This document shows, piece after piece, positions 21,780 to 33,457 of a stretch of 64,000 nucleotides of DNA (the stretch's first letter is position 1; each line of letters opens with the position of its first letter). A program made the translations under genes and the position numbers. Below the pieces are notes generated by a model. The model saw only the letters and a list, made by a program, of their open reading frames with translations. It searched no databases and had not been told where the DNA came from. The stretch is from Steinernema hermaphroditum (taxonomy: Eukaryota; Nematoda; Chromadorea; Rhabditida; Steinernematidae). The stretch is from NCBI GenBank assembly GCA_030435675.1, contig CM059621.1, positions 8,618,001-8,682,000 on the forward strand, read 5' to 3'.

Positions 21780-22477
21780 CGCAGCGTTTCACCACTCCAC
21801 GCACGGGATTCGACCAAAAAGAAAGCACTTCTTGCACAACGCTGCTCTGTCTCATCCTGCTGTCTACTGTCTAGACATTTTCCGTCGGGGGGTTCATTCG
21901 TTGCTAGACTCACATAATTCTCACATTCGAACTTTCCTGAATTTAAAATCGAAATGATTTCGTGGTCTTGGCGCAATCTCATTCTGCAGTTCCGCCACTT
22001 TTGCAGTTTTTTTGCCTTGTTATGTAAAGTGTTAATTGCCACAAACGCGACGAAAGGAATCACGATCGGCTGTGTAATTCGCACTTTTCTGTTTTATTTT
22101 CGTCCTCGCAAAGGACGGCGTCCGTGTGTATCTCGAGGACAATCTGGGGTAAAGGAGCAGAGGATCACATCACCTCGAGGGGAAAACAAATCATCGGATC
22201 GCGAGTCCCCGGGGCACCGCTTCGATCTCTCAACTTCGCTCTCTCCGCCGCCGCTTCCGATCGTTCCCCGAGCGGAGCACCTATTTACCGATCGTCCGTT
22301 TCCGCTGCGATCGACTCATGACGTTTGTTTGTTTGGTGAACTTCGATTAGCGTCCCAAGCTATTTTCAATTTGTTATTTTGGGAAACGTCTCTGATGACA
22401 AGTAGAACAGCACATGACGAACGAAAGGCTCTTTTTGGGACATCTTGGGGGATTTATGGGTTCGGCGGAGCGCCCAA
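21780..22477. other. Intergenic, between two-TM gene and Sec62-like gene
   Basis: About 700 bp with no supportable gene; contains the promoter of the two-TM protein. Plus-strand open frames here (to 22553) are not supported by signals. Confidence 0.5.
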
Positions 22478-23249
22478 TCACGAGGCCTTGCATCGGTTTT
22501 CGACGCGTTTGACGACGAAGAAGGGAACGAGGGAATCGGCGAGCGAGAGGTGATCCTTGGCGAAGTTTGGAAGGAGCGCGAAGTGGACGGAGTTAAAGCT
22601 GCAGGCGGCGACAACGAGAAAGGCGCTGTAACGCACTGAAAAAGATGATTGAGTGAATGTGTGATGTAACGGTGGTTTCCGAGGAGATCGGAGTTTAAAC
22701 TTTCGTTTTCGTATGCCGAAAAGATCGAGGACGAAAAAGGAAAGTAATTGGAACGCGGTCGGAGCTGAGGAGATGTTATCTGAGTGGACTGTTCCTCCAG
22801 ATGCCCTCATAACCCATTTCCACTTTTTGTCCTTTAATCGCTTTTGTCGTCGACACGCACAAAGCGAGCCCAAATTGCTGTGTACCCTTGTCAGCTGTTC
22901 TCTGAAGAAGGGACCTTTTCATTTCCTGCTGGCGTTTTTTTGTGTTCCCAAGCGAGGACTCTCGGTTCCGCAAAAAGTGGCGCGCTTGAGGTCTGCAAAG
23001 CCCAGACGTTCTGAATCATAGGATCTGCATCGGCGCTTTGTCATGGGAAGCGTCCAAATCACCGCCGAAACGGCACGCACGCTGCAAACCGCCGACAGTG
23101 ACTCACTCACCGATGTGCACTACAATGACGGTTCCCAGAAAGAGAAGAACTATCCACACGGTCAGTCGCAGAAGAGGGTTGACCAGGGGAAAGGGCAGCA
23201 GAAAGAAGATGGAGAGGGCGATGCCCGAGAGGATGAGGGCCCGGCGCAT
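22478..23249 (-). CDS. Truncated Sec62-like membrane protein
   Basis: 98 residues, exons 23249-23111 and 22635-22478 joined across a 475-bp intron (phase 1). Three hydrophobic stretches: ALILSGIALSIFFLLPF, LRLTVWIVLLFLGTVIVVHI and RYSAFLVVAACSFN. The order ILSG...LFP-like..., LRL..., then R(F/Y)xxFLV followed by LLPNF..DHLSLADSLVPFF strongly recalls the C-terminal membrane half of Sec62, the ER post-translational translocation subunit (family pattern FW-LLPNL...DSF-PLY). The N-terminal cytosolic domain that contacts Sec63 and the C-terminal acidic tail are missing, and no matching upstream exon is visible. It could be a shortened paralog or a relict. It begins only 14 bp from the ATG of a divergent gene. 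Confidence 0.55.
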
Positions 23250-23263
23250 CGCGGTTGGGTACA

Positions 23264-23858
23264 ATGAGCTCTCGGGGAACTGTGGGATACTCCCCGTCAG
23301 AGATCACCTACTTCGATAAGTCGCCGACGCCCGAGAGAAGAGTGAGTTTTGGTTCTGCTGGACACTCTCTAGAGGAAACATTCGATTATGAAGAGGAGCA
23401 ACTTCTTGGACTGAATGTGGCCATCTTGATCGCTTACAAGAGCGCTGACCAAGGAGGTGCGAATACATTTTCAAGTTGTCGACCCTTAGACGGAACGCAC
23501 TGTTTCGATTGACTGATTTGAACGGAAAGACTCCGTTATTCAAGAATCATCTCTGATACAAAATGAATGACCGATTGCAGATGTGATCACCTCAACTTCG
23601 ACGAACCCTTTCTTTAGAATTTGGAGCTTCGGGTAAAGGTCTCCTTCGAGGAATCGCCATCTAAAGACACTGCCACATTCAATGGAGGCAGTATCGCCGA
23701 CAGGTGACTTCTCCCGCGAAAGGATGAAGCAGCTGCAGCGGCGGTTGGGGTGTGTTCACGTGAAAGGTGATCCTTGTTCCAACTTTCCCCCAAACAGCTG
23801 TTTCCGTGATCCGCAGGGTTCGTGCGATATGAAAGCACTTTGGGACGACGCTCCCTAA
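23264..23858 (+). CDS. Small protein with RVxF motifs (model partly uncertain)
   Basis: Family not recognised. First exon 23264-23456 encodes MSSRGTVGYSPSEITYF, a Ser/Pro/charged segment, RRVSFGSAGHSLEE and FDYEEEQLLGLN. A further coding stretch follows the acceptor at 23617 (LELRVKVSFEESPSKDT, 23618-23703), and a last exon 23798-23858 gives CFRDPQGSCDMKALWDDAP and stop. Joining exon 1 to the second requires either a 34-bp internal intron (23633-23666) or a different donor, so the exact splice is unsettled. RVSF and KVSF both fit the RVxF docking motif for protein phosphatase 1. No TM segment or signal peptide. Confidence is higher for the first and last exons than for the junction. Confidence 0.45.
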
Positions 23859-23894
23859 GGCACAACAGAAAAGCGTTTATTAGGAAGTGCCTCG

Positions 23895-25034
23895 TTAGGT
23901 GATGGAATGTATCCGGCGGACGGCAGAGGAGGACTTCTGCGTCCATCCCAGATACAAAATGTTCTTCTTGTACAACCCGACGATGTAGGAGAAGAGGTTA
24001 CGGAGGGCTCTCCTGTAGGGGACTATGAGGATGAGCGTGGCCAGCCCGCTCAGCAGCGGTTCCACGGCCTCGGCGGCGATGCAGAGGAGACCGACGAGGT
24101 TGGCGTAGAAGTCAGAGCCGAGGGAAAGGTAGACGCCGACGATGACGGGGATGGCCTTGAAGAGGATGTGGATGACAGCGAAGAGGACGAGCGAGAGGGT
24201 GAGGGTACGGTGCATCTCGAGTGTCTTCACGGCCACTTTGGAGCGGAGGTCTCCCCAGAAGGGGAGCTGGATGAGGACAATGAGGACGCACACGGAGACG
24301 GTGAAGGCGATGGCCACGGCGATGCCTGCGTAGATGAAGATGGGGGAGAAGATGTTCTGCATGGAGTAGCACATCAGTCCTTCTTCCTCGGCGACCAGGG
24401 CGAGGAGGGAGGGAGACTTCGGGAGGGGGTTGAGGGTGCGCGAGTTGTCGACGTAGAAGGTGACCATCAGGAGGCTCTGGTAGAGGACGAAGACGAGGTG
24501 CACACCGAGGACGATGGCGAAGCCACGTCTGGAGGAGAGCAGCTGGAAGAGGAGACGGATTACGGTACCTGGAGCTATAAGTGTAACGTTTCTTGGTAGT
24601 TCTGAACGCCTTTTTGCGCTTCTTTTACAACGTACCATGAGGAAGTTGGTCTTTCCTCTCAGCTGAGCCCATCGATAAATGAAGCAGGCGATGATGGCCA
24701 CGTAGACGTTTGTGATGGCGACACTCCGGACATGGAAGAGGAACCGGGCGAAGTAGACGCCCAGGAATCGAAGGGCGCCGTTGAATCCCATACAGGGCAG
24801 GGGGTAGAGATTCACGGGTCTCCACACGATTGCGACCACGAAAGAGTCCAGAAAGTGCCAAAAGCTGATGTTGAGCAAGTAGAGACGAAGAGGTCTCATG
24901 TACTTCGGCGTCTGTGTGAGGATTACGGTAAAGAGGACAACGACTACGGGAACCGAAAGGATCGCCACAACGGTCAAGAAGGTGGAGTAGAAGAAGTCGA
25001 GAGACGGGTCCAGATAGAAGCTTCTGGCCAACAT
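23895..25034 (-). CDS. Seven-TM chemoreceptor, Srh-type
   Basis: Nematode serpentine receptor of 348 residues, exons 25034-24636 and 24542-23895. Seven hydrophobic segments are visible from STFLTVVAILSVPVVVVLF to LLSGLATLILIVPY. TQTPKYMRPLRLYLLN and the following SFW match the TM1-TM2 region of the Srh (class H) family as I know it (TPK.M..VKW.MLN-HFW), and PYRRALRNLF fits its C-terminal end. Such receptors sit in sensory cilia or, for some members, in other tissues, and couple to G proteins. The single intron is 93 bp and has no stop in frame, so its retention would insert 31 residues into the second intracellular region. A good acceptor (GCTTTTCAG) lies upstream of the ATG. Ligand unknown. 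Confidence 0.85.
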   Translation of the reverse strand: MLARSFYLDPSLDFFYSTFLTVVAILSVPVVVVLFTVILTQTPKYMRPLRLYLLNISFWHFLDSFVVAIVWRPVNLYPLPCMGFNGALRFLGVYFARFLFHVRSVAITNVYVAIIACFIYRWAQLRGKTNFLMVRCKRSAKRRSELPRNVTLIAPGTVIRLLFQLLSSRRGFAIVLGVHLVFVLYQSLLMVTFYVDNSRTLNPLPKSPSLLALVAEEEGLMCYSMQNIFSPIFIYAGIAVAIAFTVSVCVLIVLIQLPFWGDLRSKVAVKTLEMHRTLTLSLVLFAVIHILFKAIPVIVGVYLSLGSDFYANLVGLLCIAAEAVEPLLSGLATLILIVPYRRALRNLFSYIVGLYKKNILYLGWTQKSSSAVRRIHSIT

Positions 25035-26340
25035 CGCCTTGTGGAGTGAAAGGAAAGGAAGGAGGGAGAGCAGCTGAAAAGCGAACCGACGTTTGTTTTT
25101 GGGAAAGAGATTGGAATCCGACAGATGGCAACAAAGACCACTGAAGCAAAGGTACGATGTAGTTAAGAGGTCATTACAGGAATTTATGAATATCCATGGC
25201 GTCAAAGCGATCAAAGAGTTCGACCTCTTTGCGCTTCGGGACTCACACTCGCAAGATCTATTTAACGTCTTCGGGGCTTCGAAGCGTTCCCTTTGAGTTA
25301 TCGAAGGCTGTTGTTCATTCACTCTGGATCTCACAAGAAACCCTAAGAAACACATAACTTCAACAAGGCACTCACTTTCTCCTCTTGGGTGCAAAGACGT
25401 AAACGAAACACGAAAATGTCACTCATTAATCCCCTATATATAAACGGAGAACCGACGGGTCCGTTGGTCTGTGTGTGCTTGTGTGTGTGTTTTTCCGTGC
25501 GCACGGAGAAACCACCCACACAAAATAAGGACTCCGAGGGGAACCGACCCGACACCGCACGCTTACAGACGGAGTACATTCGCAATGATCCACACAGACA
25601 GCTGAGATGGTAGCGCTTTACTTCCGTTATGTCTCTGGCGATGTTAGACTTTGAGTTTTTAGCAGTTGTTCAGTGATTTTTTGCATATTTGGTAACCATC
25701 AGAAATGTCGGTTCGAGTTTCCTGAAACTTTACAGTTTTAGGCCCCAACTTCAGCCCTTTGCATGAGCGCCAATCTTGCCGCCCGCAAGGCTACTTGGAT
25801 TTTAGTAATTCGAAGGCGCGAATTCGCGCGCAGTCGCGTTTAAAACCATTAGGAAGGGGATTAAGCGATCGTGAAATGAAAAATTTGGCCACACAGCAAC
25901 AGAAAAAGGAAAAGAGGCAAAAAATGGATAATTTAAAATTGCAGTGTTCACATGGTGGTACAAAAGAAGACATCTAGCCGGAAGTTTAAAATGTCATTTC
26001 CAGGGCCATCCGATCGTGAGACCGTTCGGTTTCTGACATTTTCCCATCTTTTTTTCGTTTTTTATGAAAAGTCAAAGAACTTTTGTATATTGAGCCCCGA
26101 GAGACGTTACGAAGCCATATGTTTCAGAGAGTTCAACTCTCTGGCAAGTATTGTCGTTCCATTGGGACGAAATCGGCCAAAATATTAACTAGAACAGAGT
26201 CGCTCTTCTCCACAGGACGAACTAGGTGTTACGGTGTTACAAAGCTTATTGTGCTTTTGTCCGTTCTAAAAACTCGATTTTAAAATAAAAAAAACAAATA
26301 TTTTTTTCAAAAGTCACTGCTGTTAAGTTCACTTTTGAGT
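25035..26340. other. Intergenic with a short GT-rich run
   Basis: No supportable gene. A (GT)n-like run sits at about 25468-25497 and TATATATAAAC at about 25434-25444 on the plus strand, without a gene behind it. Confidence 0.5.
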
Positions 26341-26700
26341 TTAAGCTTCTTCATCCATACGTTCTCCCATCAGACGGCGACCTTTATCAGAGAAACAGAC
26401 GATCCACCGCTGCCTTCCGTTCTCTTTCCTATCCCCTTTTAGTAGTTCTGACGATACGGTATTTAGCACAAAATTAGTCACTTTTGTTTGGCCACGTTTC
26501 GGTCCACTTTTGTCCCATTTACTCTTCATCGCACCCTGTATTGGCCTCCACTTTGACATCCAATTTCGACTGGAAATGATCCCTGAACCTGGTGGCCGTC
26601 GAACAATGGAAAGCGGTGTTGAATATGATACGAGGAACTTTTCGGAGTCCTCCGATTTAGAGTGAACGTACTTAGGCTTTGTTTTGCGGGTTGATGTCAT
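26341..26700 (-). CDS. Small basic protein, unknown
   Basis: Single exon of 119 residues starting MTSTRKTKPKYVHSK. The ATG lies right behind a good acceptor (AAATATTTCAG|ATAAA), the layout expected for a trans-spliced or 5'-intron-containing gene. The protein is rich in Lys/Arg with a central RRPPGSG and the end GRRLMGERMDEEA. No TM segment, signal peptide or recognisable domain. The frame is open upstream of the ATG but without features. It could equally be a decayed transposon fragment; I found no transposase signature. Confidence 0.4.
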   Translation of the reverse strand: MTSTRKTKPKYVHSKSEDSEKFLVSYSTPLSIVRRPPGSGIISSRNWMSKWRPIQGAMKSKWDKSGPKRGQTKVTNFVLNTVSSELLKGDRKENGRQRWIVCFSDKGRRLMGERMDEEA

Positions 26701-28258
26701 TTTATCTGAAATATTTAGGACTCTCTGCCTTGATTTATCGTTCTGTTTTTGTCTGCTGGATGAGCGTCTACGAAAGTTTAAAGGAGTCAGTTCAGGTAAT
26801 GGGTCTGCCTCCCACAGATCGATTATCCAATTACGTAAGAATAAGTGCAAGACGAATTGATAATAATTGTCACAATTTTCGAGTGATGGCAACGGCGCCA
26901 GTCTTCGACCTGAAGATCGGAGTGCAGATGCGTTCCCCTAATGGTCAATCATAATTGGTTGCGTAGGAGAAGAATCCTCCGTGTTTTCGTCCCAAATGGC
27001 ATTTCAAGAAGGGCGCCAAGATGAAGCAAATGACACCGATCCCATTTAATCGCTTACAAACACATCGCTAAAAAGTTCAAGTAAAGAGGATTTGCAGAGA
27101 TTGAGAAGAAGGTTGGAATTGCTGCCCGATCGAGCTATCGAGGTTGACAGACTTTAGCTTCTACATATCTGTATGTTGCAGACGAAATATAGGCATTGTG
27201 TAAAAATATGACCCTGTGTAAAGACCTTTTTGAAGAGTTGGCGGCGTAGCCAAATCGTGGATTTTCATGTGATCCATTCAGATCCATCATTTCAACATTT
27301 TGCCAAGAAGGGCATCACAACTGCTCGACTCCACTCGCACTGCCAGAGAAGCAGAAATCCCGCTGCAACTCTGAAGTCCGAAGTACATCATGTGTTGTCC
27401 TAAGTGCCTAAACTTGTGATCCAGCAATCCTAATCGAGTTCAAATCCAAAGTCCAAGACCAACAATCGGATCCGCCGAGACAACCGTTTTCTGCTAAAAT
27501 TGGTCAACTGGAGACACAGACATTGTTTTGCAGAATTGTCTTGTCAGCCAGACGCTTATGCATACTGGCGCGTTGTAGGCGCTTCTATGGTAGAATAGCG
27601 GACGTTTTTGCAGAAAATATGCAGATTTGTACATTGCACATAAAGTCACGTTCTTTAGATCACGTTCTCTTCGATTGTCCTTCGGCTTTTTTTGCCGGTA
27701 TACACAAGACAGGTACACAAAATATAGATGATAAATTTAGTGGAATAATCCAAAACAAAAGTGTAGATTACGGTAGCCTACAAAAAAACAGCGGCTTCAT
27801 CTCCAAAATCTAGATTCTGATCACAATTATCCGATTTCTGCGTATGGAAATGTGGTTCTTTGTGCCGGATTTTCGATGACACCACGTGCATGCATAATAA
27901 ACAAGTCATCTTGTGTTTGGAGTCGTTCCGGAGGAAAACACTTTGCGGACAACTCACATCATAGTGCTCAAGTTCGAACAAACTTTGTGGACATGATGAC
28001 ATTGCTTGTGTTTGTGCAGCTTGTTGTCGACCTTTTTCGCTTTTGCAGAGAAAAATTCTCTTTTGCTCTGCCAAAACTTTGGTAGAAAGGCATTTCGGGT
28101 CGAAGACCAGATCGGGAATCTAGATGGCCGAGATTCTGACGGCCCAAAATAGTCCGTTTACATCGAAACACTCAAAAGGTGTTTGTTTACTCAGCAGTTT
28201 CTTTGTGAAATTTCCAGTCTCCTTCCCCAGTCAACATATTGTCGAAAACGGTGTGACC
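26701..28258. other. Intergenic with mariner-related fragment
   Basis: No gene seen. A block at about 27318-27385 (CGACTCCACTCGCACTGCC..., CAACTCTGAAGTCCGAAG) matches the inside of the mariner-like element at about 37850-37905. The dispersed motif occurs at 27768-27775. Confidence 0.5.
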
Positions 28259-28557
28259 ATGAAAGGGTGCGTTCCCCCGGATTTCCGTCCTCTGATCGCC
28301 CTCTTTCAGAATCCTCCTTGTCTCCCTCTTCGTGATCCTTCTCTGCGCTGACGCGCAGTGGTGGGGATACGGATACGTGAGTGGTGGGTGCTTGCCTGGA
28401 GATAACGCATCTCGTCTAGTACCCCTACTACGGTATGGGATGGTACGATCCGTGGATGTACGGCGGATGGTACGGTAAGAAGAAGCGCGACGTCGAGCGG
28501 AAGGAGGCGCCGATCCCTCACCATCCCCTCCGCGGAATCCCAGGGGCGACTCCGTGA
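28259..28557 (+). CDS. Secreted Trp/Tyr/Gly-rich peptide (antimicrobial-peptide-like)
   Basis: 70-residue secreted peptide, exons 28259-28266, 28310-28376 and 28420-28557, introns 43 bp each. MKGILLVSLFVILLCADA is a clean signal peptide. The mature part starts QWWGYGYYPYYGMGWYD and continues WMYGGWYG, then a KKKR dibasic cleavage site with preceding Gly (possible amidation), then a charged/Pro tail RKEAPIPHHPLRGIPG. Composition and the QW-GYG start resemble the C. elegans NLP-29/CNC epidermal antimicrobial peptides induced by fungal infection and wounding, although the repeat here is irregular and the family is recognised by composition rather than alignment. It stands alone, not in a cluster. 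Confidence 0.75.
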
Positions 28558-30567
28558 ATCTCTTCGAATCTCTTCGACATTTCCGATTATTATGCGTTCT
28601 TAACTATATTTTGTGTTTATCCGATTGGGCATTGTAAATACGTTTACACTTTCCAGTTCCGTCCCATTAGCGAAATCGACGTCTTCGGAGACTAGAGACT
28701 AGACTGTACCTCTTCTCGGAGTCCCGAGGGAAACAACTCGCAAAAGAAAGTGAAACGGTGGGAAAGCGGAATCGTTTTCCCATAGGAAAGATATCGGAAA
28801 TTAATCTGTGACGCTGCGGAAGTCGCTAATCCGTCTGTGCCGAGACGACGCGCGGAAACAGCTATCACGAGGTCCAAGACTTCCGGAGGTGTCTGCGAGT
28901 CCGAAGATCCCTGAAGGGGCAGAGGGACAAGAACCTACACCTCGCCTCAGAAATGTCTAGAAGTCCACATCGGTTTGACCTTTGAGACAAAACATAAAGT
29001 GTAGTTTTTAGATGGCTCATTTTTAAACGTCTCGAAGGGTCCGTTGGTCGCATTCACTTTCGTTGAACTGTCTAAGAGCGACCAGTCAGACCTTTCAGTG
29101 GCGTTTGGAATAAAAGCCAAAGAGAATGTCGAAAAAAGAGAGAGATGTCTGTAGAAAGAATACTGTAGGTCTGGACATAGTGCCCCTTTGATTGAAGCAT
29201 GTGACCAAATCGACTTTTAGGCCAATCTTCATGGAGAGTCCGTTTGTAGAAAAAAGAACGAACGCGGAGTGCACTGTGATGTTCGGAGATGTTTCTTCTC
29301 TGACTAATCGCCGGTGACTAGAGCGGCGTACTAACACTCTCTGAGATTCCGGGATTCCAGAGGCTTACGCGTCCTTTTCTCTGCCGGCCAGCAGAAACAC
29401 AGCGCCGCCACGTGTGCTACCGTAAATTGACGGGGTTCTGATCTCTCGGATTTTCGACCCAGATAAGCCCACGCTACAAAAGTGCGTTTCCGAGAACTCT
29501 AATTGAACAACTTGTTTTTGTGCCCTTTTATTTGCAACTTTCTTCTCACAGTTCGTGTGTGGTTTGTTTATTTGTTTCAACCATCCGTTTGTGGGTACTG
29601 TATGCGCATGTTCGGATTGCAGGCAACCTCGCCCCTTGCGATGATCGTTGATGAAGAAGTGGAAAATAGCTTTACACTATGAATGAGCAAATAGGAGGCA
29701 GATAGTTCTCCGAGCCATTTTTGGCAAAACTGTAGATGAGCCAAACCTATAGCTAATGAGGAACCGTAAATGAGAAACCACTGGAGTGAATTGCTTAAAG
29801 CGAATATTTATAAACTCACGATCTTTAAACCTTCATAACTCAAAAAGACATGTGTGAAAGGGTGCCGTCAAAATATACGCACAACTGTGCCCATTTAAGC
29901 GATTGCGGAAATATTAAAGAAATGCTCTTAACTAAAGATGTAGTACTACAATTCGAATTCCTGGCGAGGCTTCGTGACAAGCATACAAGAAGCACTTCGT
30001 AAGGTTTTTAACGCTTAACGGCCAGCGACCATCACTCGCTGGGGGATCTCTGTTCCAGAACCAAAGTCCAGAAGGCGAATCCTCTCTATTTGAGTCCACT
30101 TCCTGCAGAACTCTTGGTCCCTTCTTCCTCAGTTCTTATATTCCTCACCTCTGGTTTTTGACGTCCAGGAATCTGTAGTCGTACCAGACGATGATTCAAG
30201 GCGTCACACCCTCATTTCCTAGTGGCACATCTCTGCACAAATGCATGGAATTCGCAAGTGGCAATTGGAATTTAGCTCCATTTGTGTCCCTTCTTTCCGT
30301 GTTTCCCTGCTGGTCCCACAACTCCGTCTCGTTAGGCCCATTCACGCGGAGTCCGATTTAATTCCAGGGATGCATTAATTCGTTTTCTGTTTACTCTGAA
30401 ATTTGGCGGAAATCCGTAGAATGTGTGTAAGCGCTAGCGGTACTAACCACCAAAACTGCCGCAGAAATGTCTCCTGAGACATTAGCCCCGAAAACAACTG
30501 TCGTGAATGTTTCCCCGAAGGGGACAGAATGCAACTCTTGGATCTGCAGCTAAGGGTTCTCGGAAAA

Positions 30568-30656
30568 GGCGTGGAAAAAGTTAACATCATAGTTCTCCCA
30601 CTTCTCACGCTCCACAGCGCCTGGAAGTGACTTTTTGCCCGTCCCTAATGGATCCC
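30568..30656. repeat. Dispersed repeat, copy 1
   Basis: About 88 bp, roughly 90% identical to 33458-33545; shared blocks include GTTAACATCATAGTTCTCCC and GAAGTGACTTTTTGCCCGTC. Confidence 0.8.
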
Positions 30657-33457
30657 GTTCCGGGTAATTTACCGTAATCTTTGGATCTCCTTTCTCCATC
30701 AAGATGCTTCCGATCTCAGCCTCTGTCCACGGAAGTAGTGTGCTCTCTGCACAAATCCGATTTTGGAGTCTCGGCGACATACAATATAAGAAAAACAACG
30801 TGCCGGAAAAAGTTTGGCGTGAAGACTTTTGGACATCCAATGGTCACTCTTTGGCTTCTTCTCCTATAACGTCATGCCTATCCGACAAATATATTATCTC
30901 GACGTCTTAGTTGAACAGTTAGTTCCCATAAAACGACGGATTCACACGAAAAACTCCCACAAAAAAGTGTTCTCTTGGCATTTTCTCGATTCTGTTTTCC
31001 ACAAAGATCACGTTGAAGATCACTCCTGAATTCTGATGGACCTTTAGGGGGTGCAGAACTTTTTTTTCTCTTCGGAGAAGAGTCCTGCCGGTCACACTGA
31101 ATCTCTCCTGTACTGCATAGTGATATGCGGTACCCTAAACACAAATCTAAGTTGTTGTTTTTTCGGGGTGTCTCTTTTGGTGCCCTTGACATCACTTCGT
31201 TGAAACGTCGCTTTCAAAACAAAGTGCAACCACCCGTACACGAACCTGACTGTGTCCGTCACAGTCCGCCCGATTCCGTCACCGCCTATCCAATCAAAAG
31301 CCATTCACCGGCATTCCAGCACTGTTCCAAGATGAATCAGTGATAAATCTTGCCGATCCAGGATTTGGATCCACCGAATAGGCACGCACCCTCACCAGTT
31401 TCCTGGCAACGGCTCCTCGATCGCTCGCCTTAGGGTGGCGCGCAGACGGCTAGGGAGACGCGAATTATTAATGTGGCGCGTGTTTTGGGACGTGTCCGAC
31501 TGGGAAAACAGGTCCCCAAGTGGAATCTCGAGTGGTCACGAGGTCCGGAAGCTCATCGCTGGAGGAAGAGGATCGCTCTCAGCGGCGCCACTGATTGTTT
31601 TTACCTTCCGAGAACGTTTCGATTCGACGATAATTGGCCAATCTCGCCCCAGTGGACTCTAAGAGGCCGATTACGGTGGGGCGACGGTGGGACGGTGACG
31701 TCGACGAGCTAATTGGAGAGCCGTCGAAGGGGCTAATTGGCCCCGTGATTCGCAGAGGATCCGCGGCAAAGGACAGAAGTCCCCCGAAGGGGACGAAAAC
31801 AACAAACGCGCAATTTTCTGAAAATAAACCGCGCGGACACAACTCCGTGGCGTCACGGGGAGCGCGCCGTGGAAAGGACAGGAAACAATGGAGGATGCGC
31901 AATCCGGGCCAAATTGATGGGGTTCTCCCGGAACATCTCCCCCCACTGTAAACACTTCGGCGACATTCCGACCGGAAGTGGTGCGAAACGTTGTGCAGCC
32001 GGACATCCGATAACGATGTGACGTTCTGCCTAAAACGGGAGAACTTCTTGGCTATTTTCTCCTCGATTCTAGGAACGGAGCGGAGACGTCTTTAAGATAC
32101 AGTAGCTACAGAAGCCAATTGAAGAAGACCGTGATCAAGAATCAGCTGGAATATCCCAGAGGTTCGCTCTCGAATGTGTTTTCAAAACGGCCCCCGCAAG
32201 AACAACACTTACGTAGCGATACAAAAAGTAGATCAGAACTAAAATTGTAACCTGCTTCCACGAATCGGCGTTCGAAGTGTCCTCGAATGTACTGTACCCT
32301 GCAGAACGCCGCTCGGTGACGTCGGCGTTCGCTCTGTTTACGGCCTTACGGCCATTGTCTCTCCGACTTTTCTGTCGTTCCCGCCGAAATGCGTCACGGA
32401 CCGTTCCCAACAAAACAGAGCCGGAGACGCTCTTTCATCCCTTCCCGTCGGCTACCCTTCGCCCAAAAGGGGCCAAAAGTGACCTTCGAGGGTCGCCAAC
32501 AGCGGAAGCGAACACCGGATTATCGGCGGCAAATCTCGTTTTCTTAAGACCCCTGAACCGACCGAGAACTTCAGGTCGTCGGGCCAAAATCGGATCGGCG
32601 GAGGGATTCCCAACTGCACTTTGGCGTGCAGCGCTGCGACCTTTTCACTCTTAAGCGAATTAAGGCCGAAAGTGCACGTCCCGGAATATCCCTTATCCAA
32701 TTTTGTGTTTTCCGTTATGGATAGGCGAGTGCAAAGGTGTCGGCACAAACATCCGGAGAGACTTTTAGAAACCGCAGCAGCTGTGTTTTCTCGAGAGATT
32801 AATGGATTCCCGGCGGCAGACTTCTTTATTTGGGTTCCCGCAAATTGCTTAATCTCTGAGAGTCCAGAAGGGCCGACATAATCCTCTCGAGAGGCCAGGT
32901 TTCGTGTCCTTCTTCGCACTCCCCCGGGACCCATTGCGGATTCTGCAGAGCGCGGGACTCTCGAATTCCCGCCATGAATAGCGAATTCATTCAGTTGTTT
33001 GCGTCTCCGCCGTGAGATCAACACCCAAAACAGCGATCGCAGTGACGTCTTTCTTTCGCAGCGCCCCTTCCGGGTCCCACAACGAGGAGGCTCTTCACAG
33101 ATGCAAGCTCTCGAGAAGTGATTCTTGACCACTGTGTTCACGAGTTTTGTAGCACGTTTGACTCGATTGCTTACATCATAACTATAACTGCTCGTAGTGA
33201 GAGATATTTCTGGGATTGTGTCGACCTTCTGTCACTCATTAGTCCACTTCAAGGAGTTCATCACACCCTTTGCTGTTGTTTTGCGTGGGACCGAGCGACC
33301 CTCCAATTTCTCTTAACGCAGATAGAAGGAATTCCCTGGAAGTTGTTTAGCTTTTTCGGACACGGTAGCAACTTGGTCCAGTCCTCCAGATGACGTGAGT
33401 TCGGCGGGCTCTGCAAAGTCGGAACGGAATTCGCAGGAAATGCAGATCGAAGTGCTG

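Noticed and set aside
25468..25497. GT-rich run
   Set aside because: Simple-sequence DNA; too short and interrupted to call a meaningful element.
32208..32413. Minus-strand frame with a TM-like end (WKQVTILVLIYFLYRY) before a strong donor, continuing after CATATTCCAG-like acceptor to a stop near 32098
   Set aside because: No ATG in frame (the open frame begins TTG), no upstream exon found, and the remainder is low complexity. Recorded only as a possibility.
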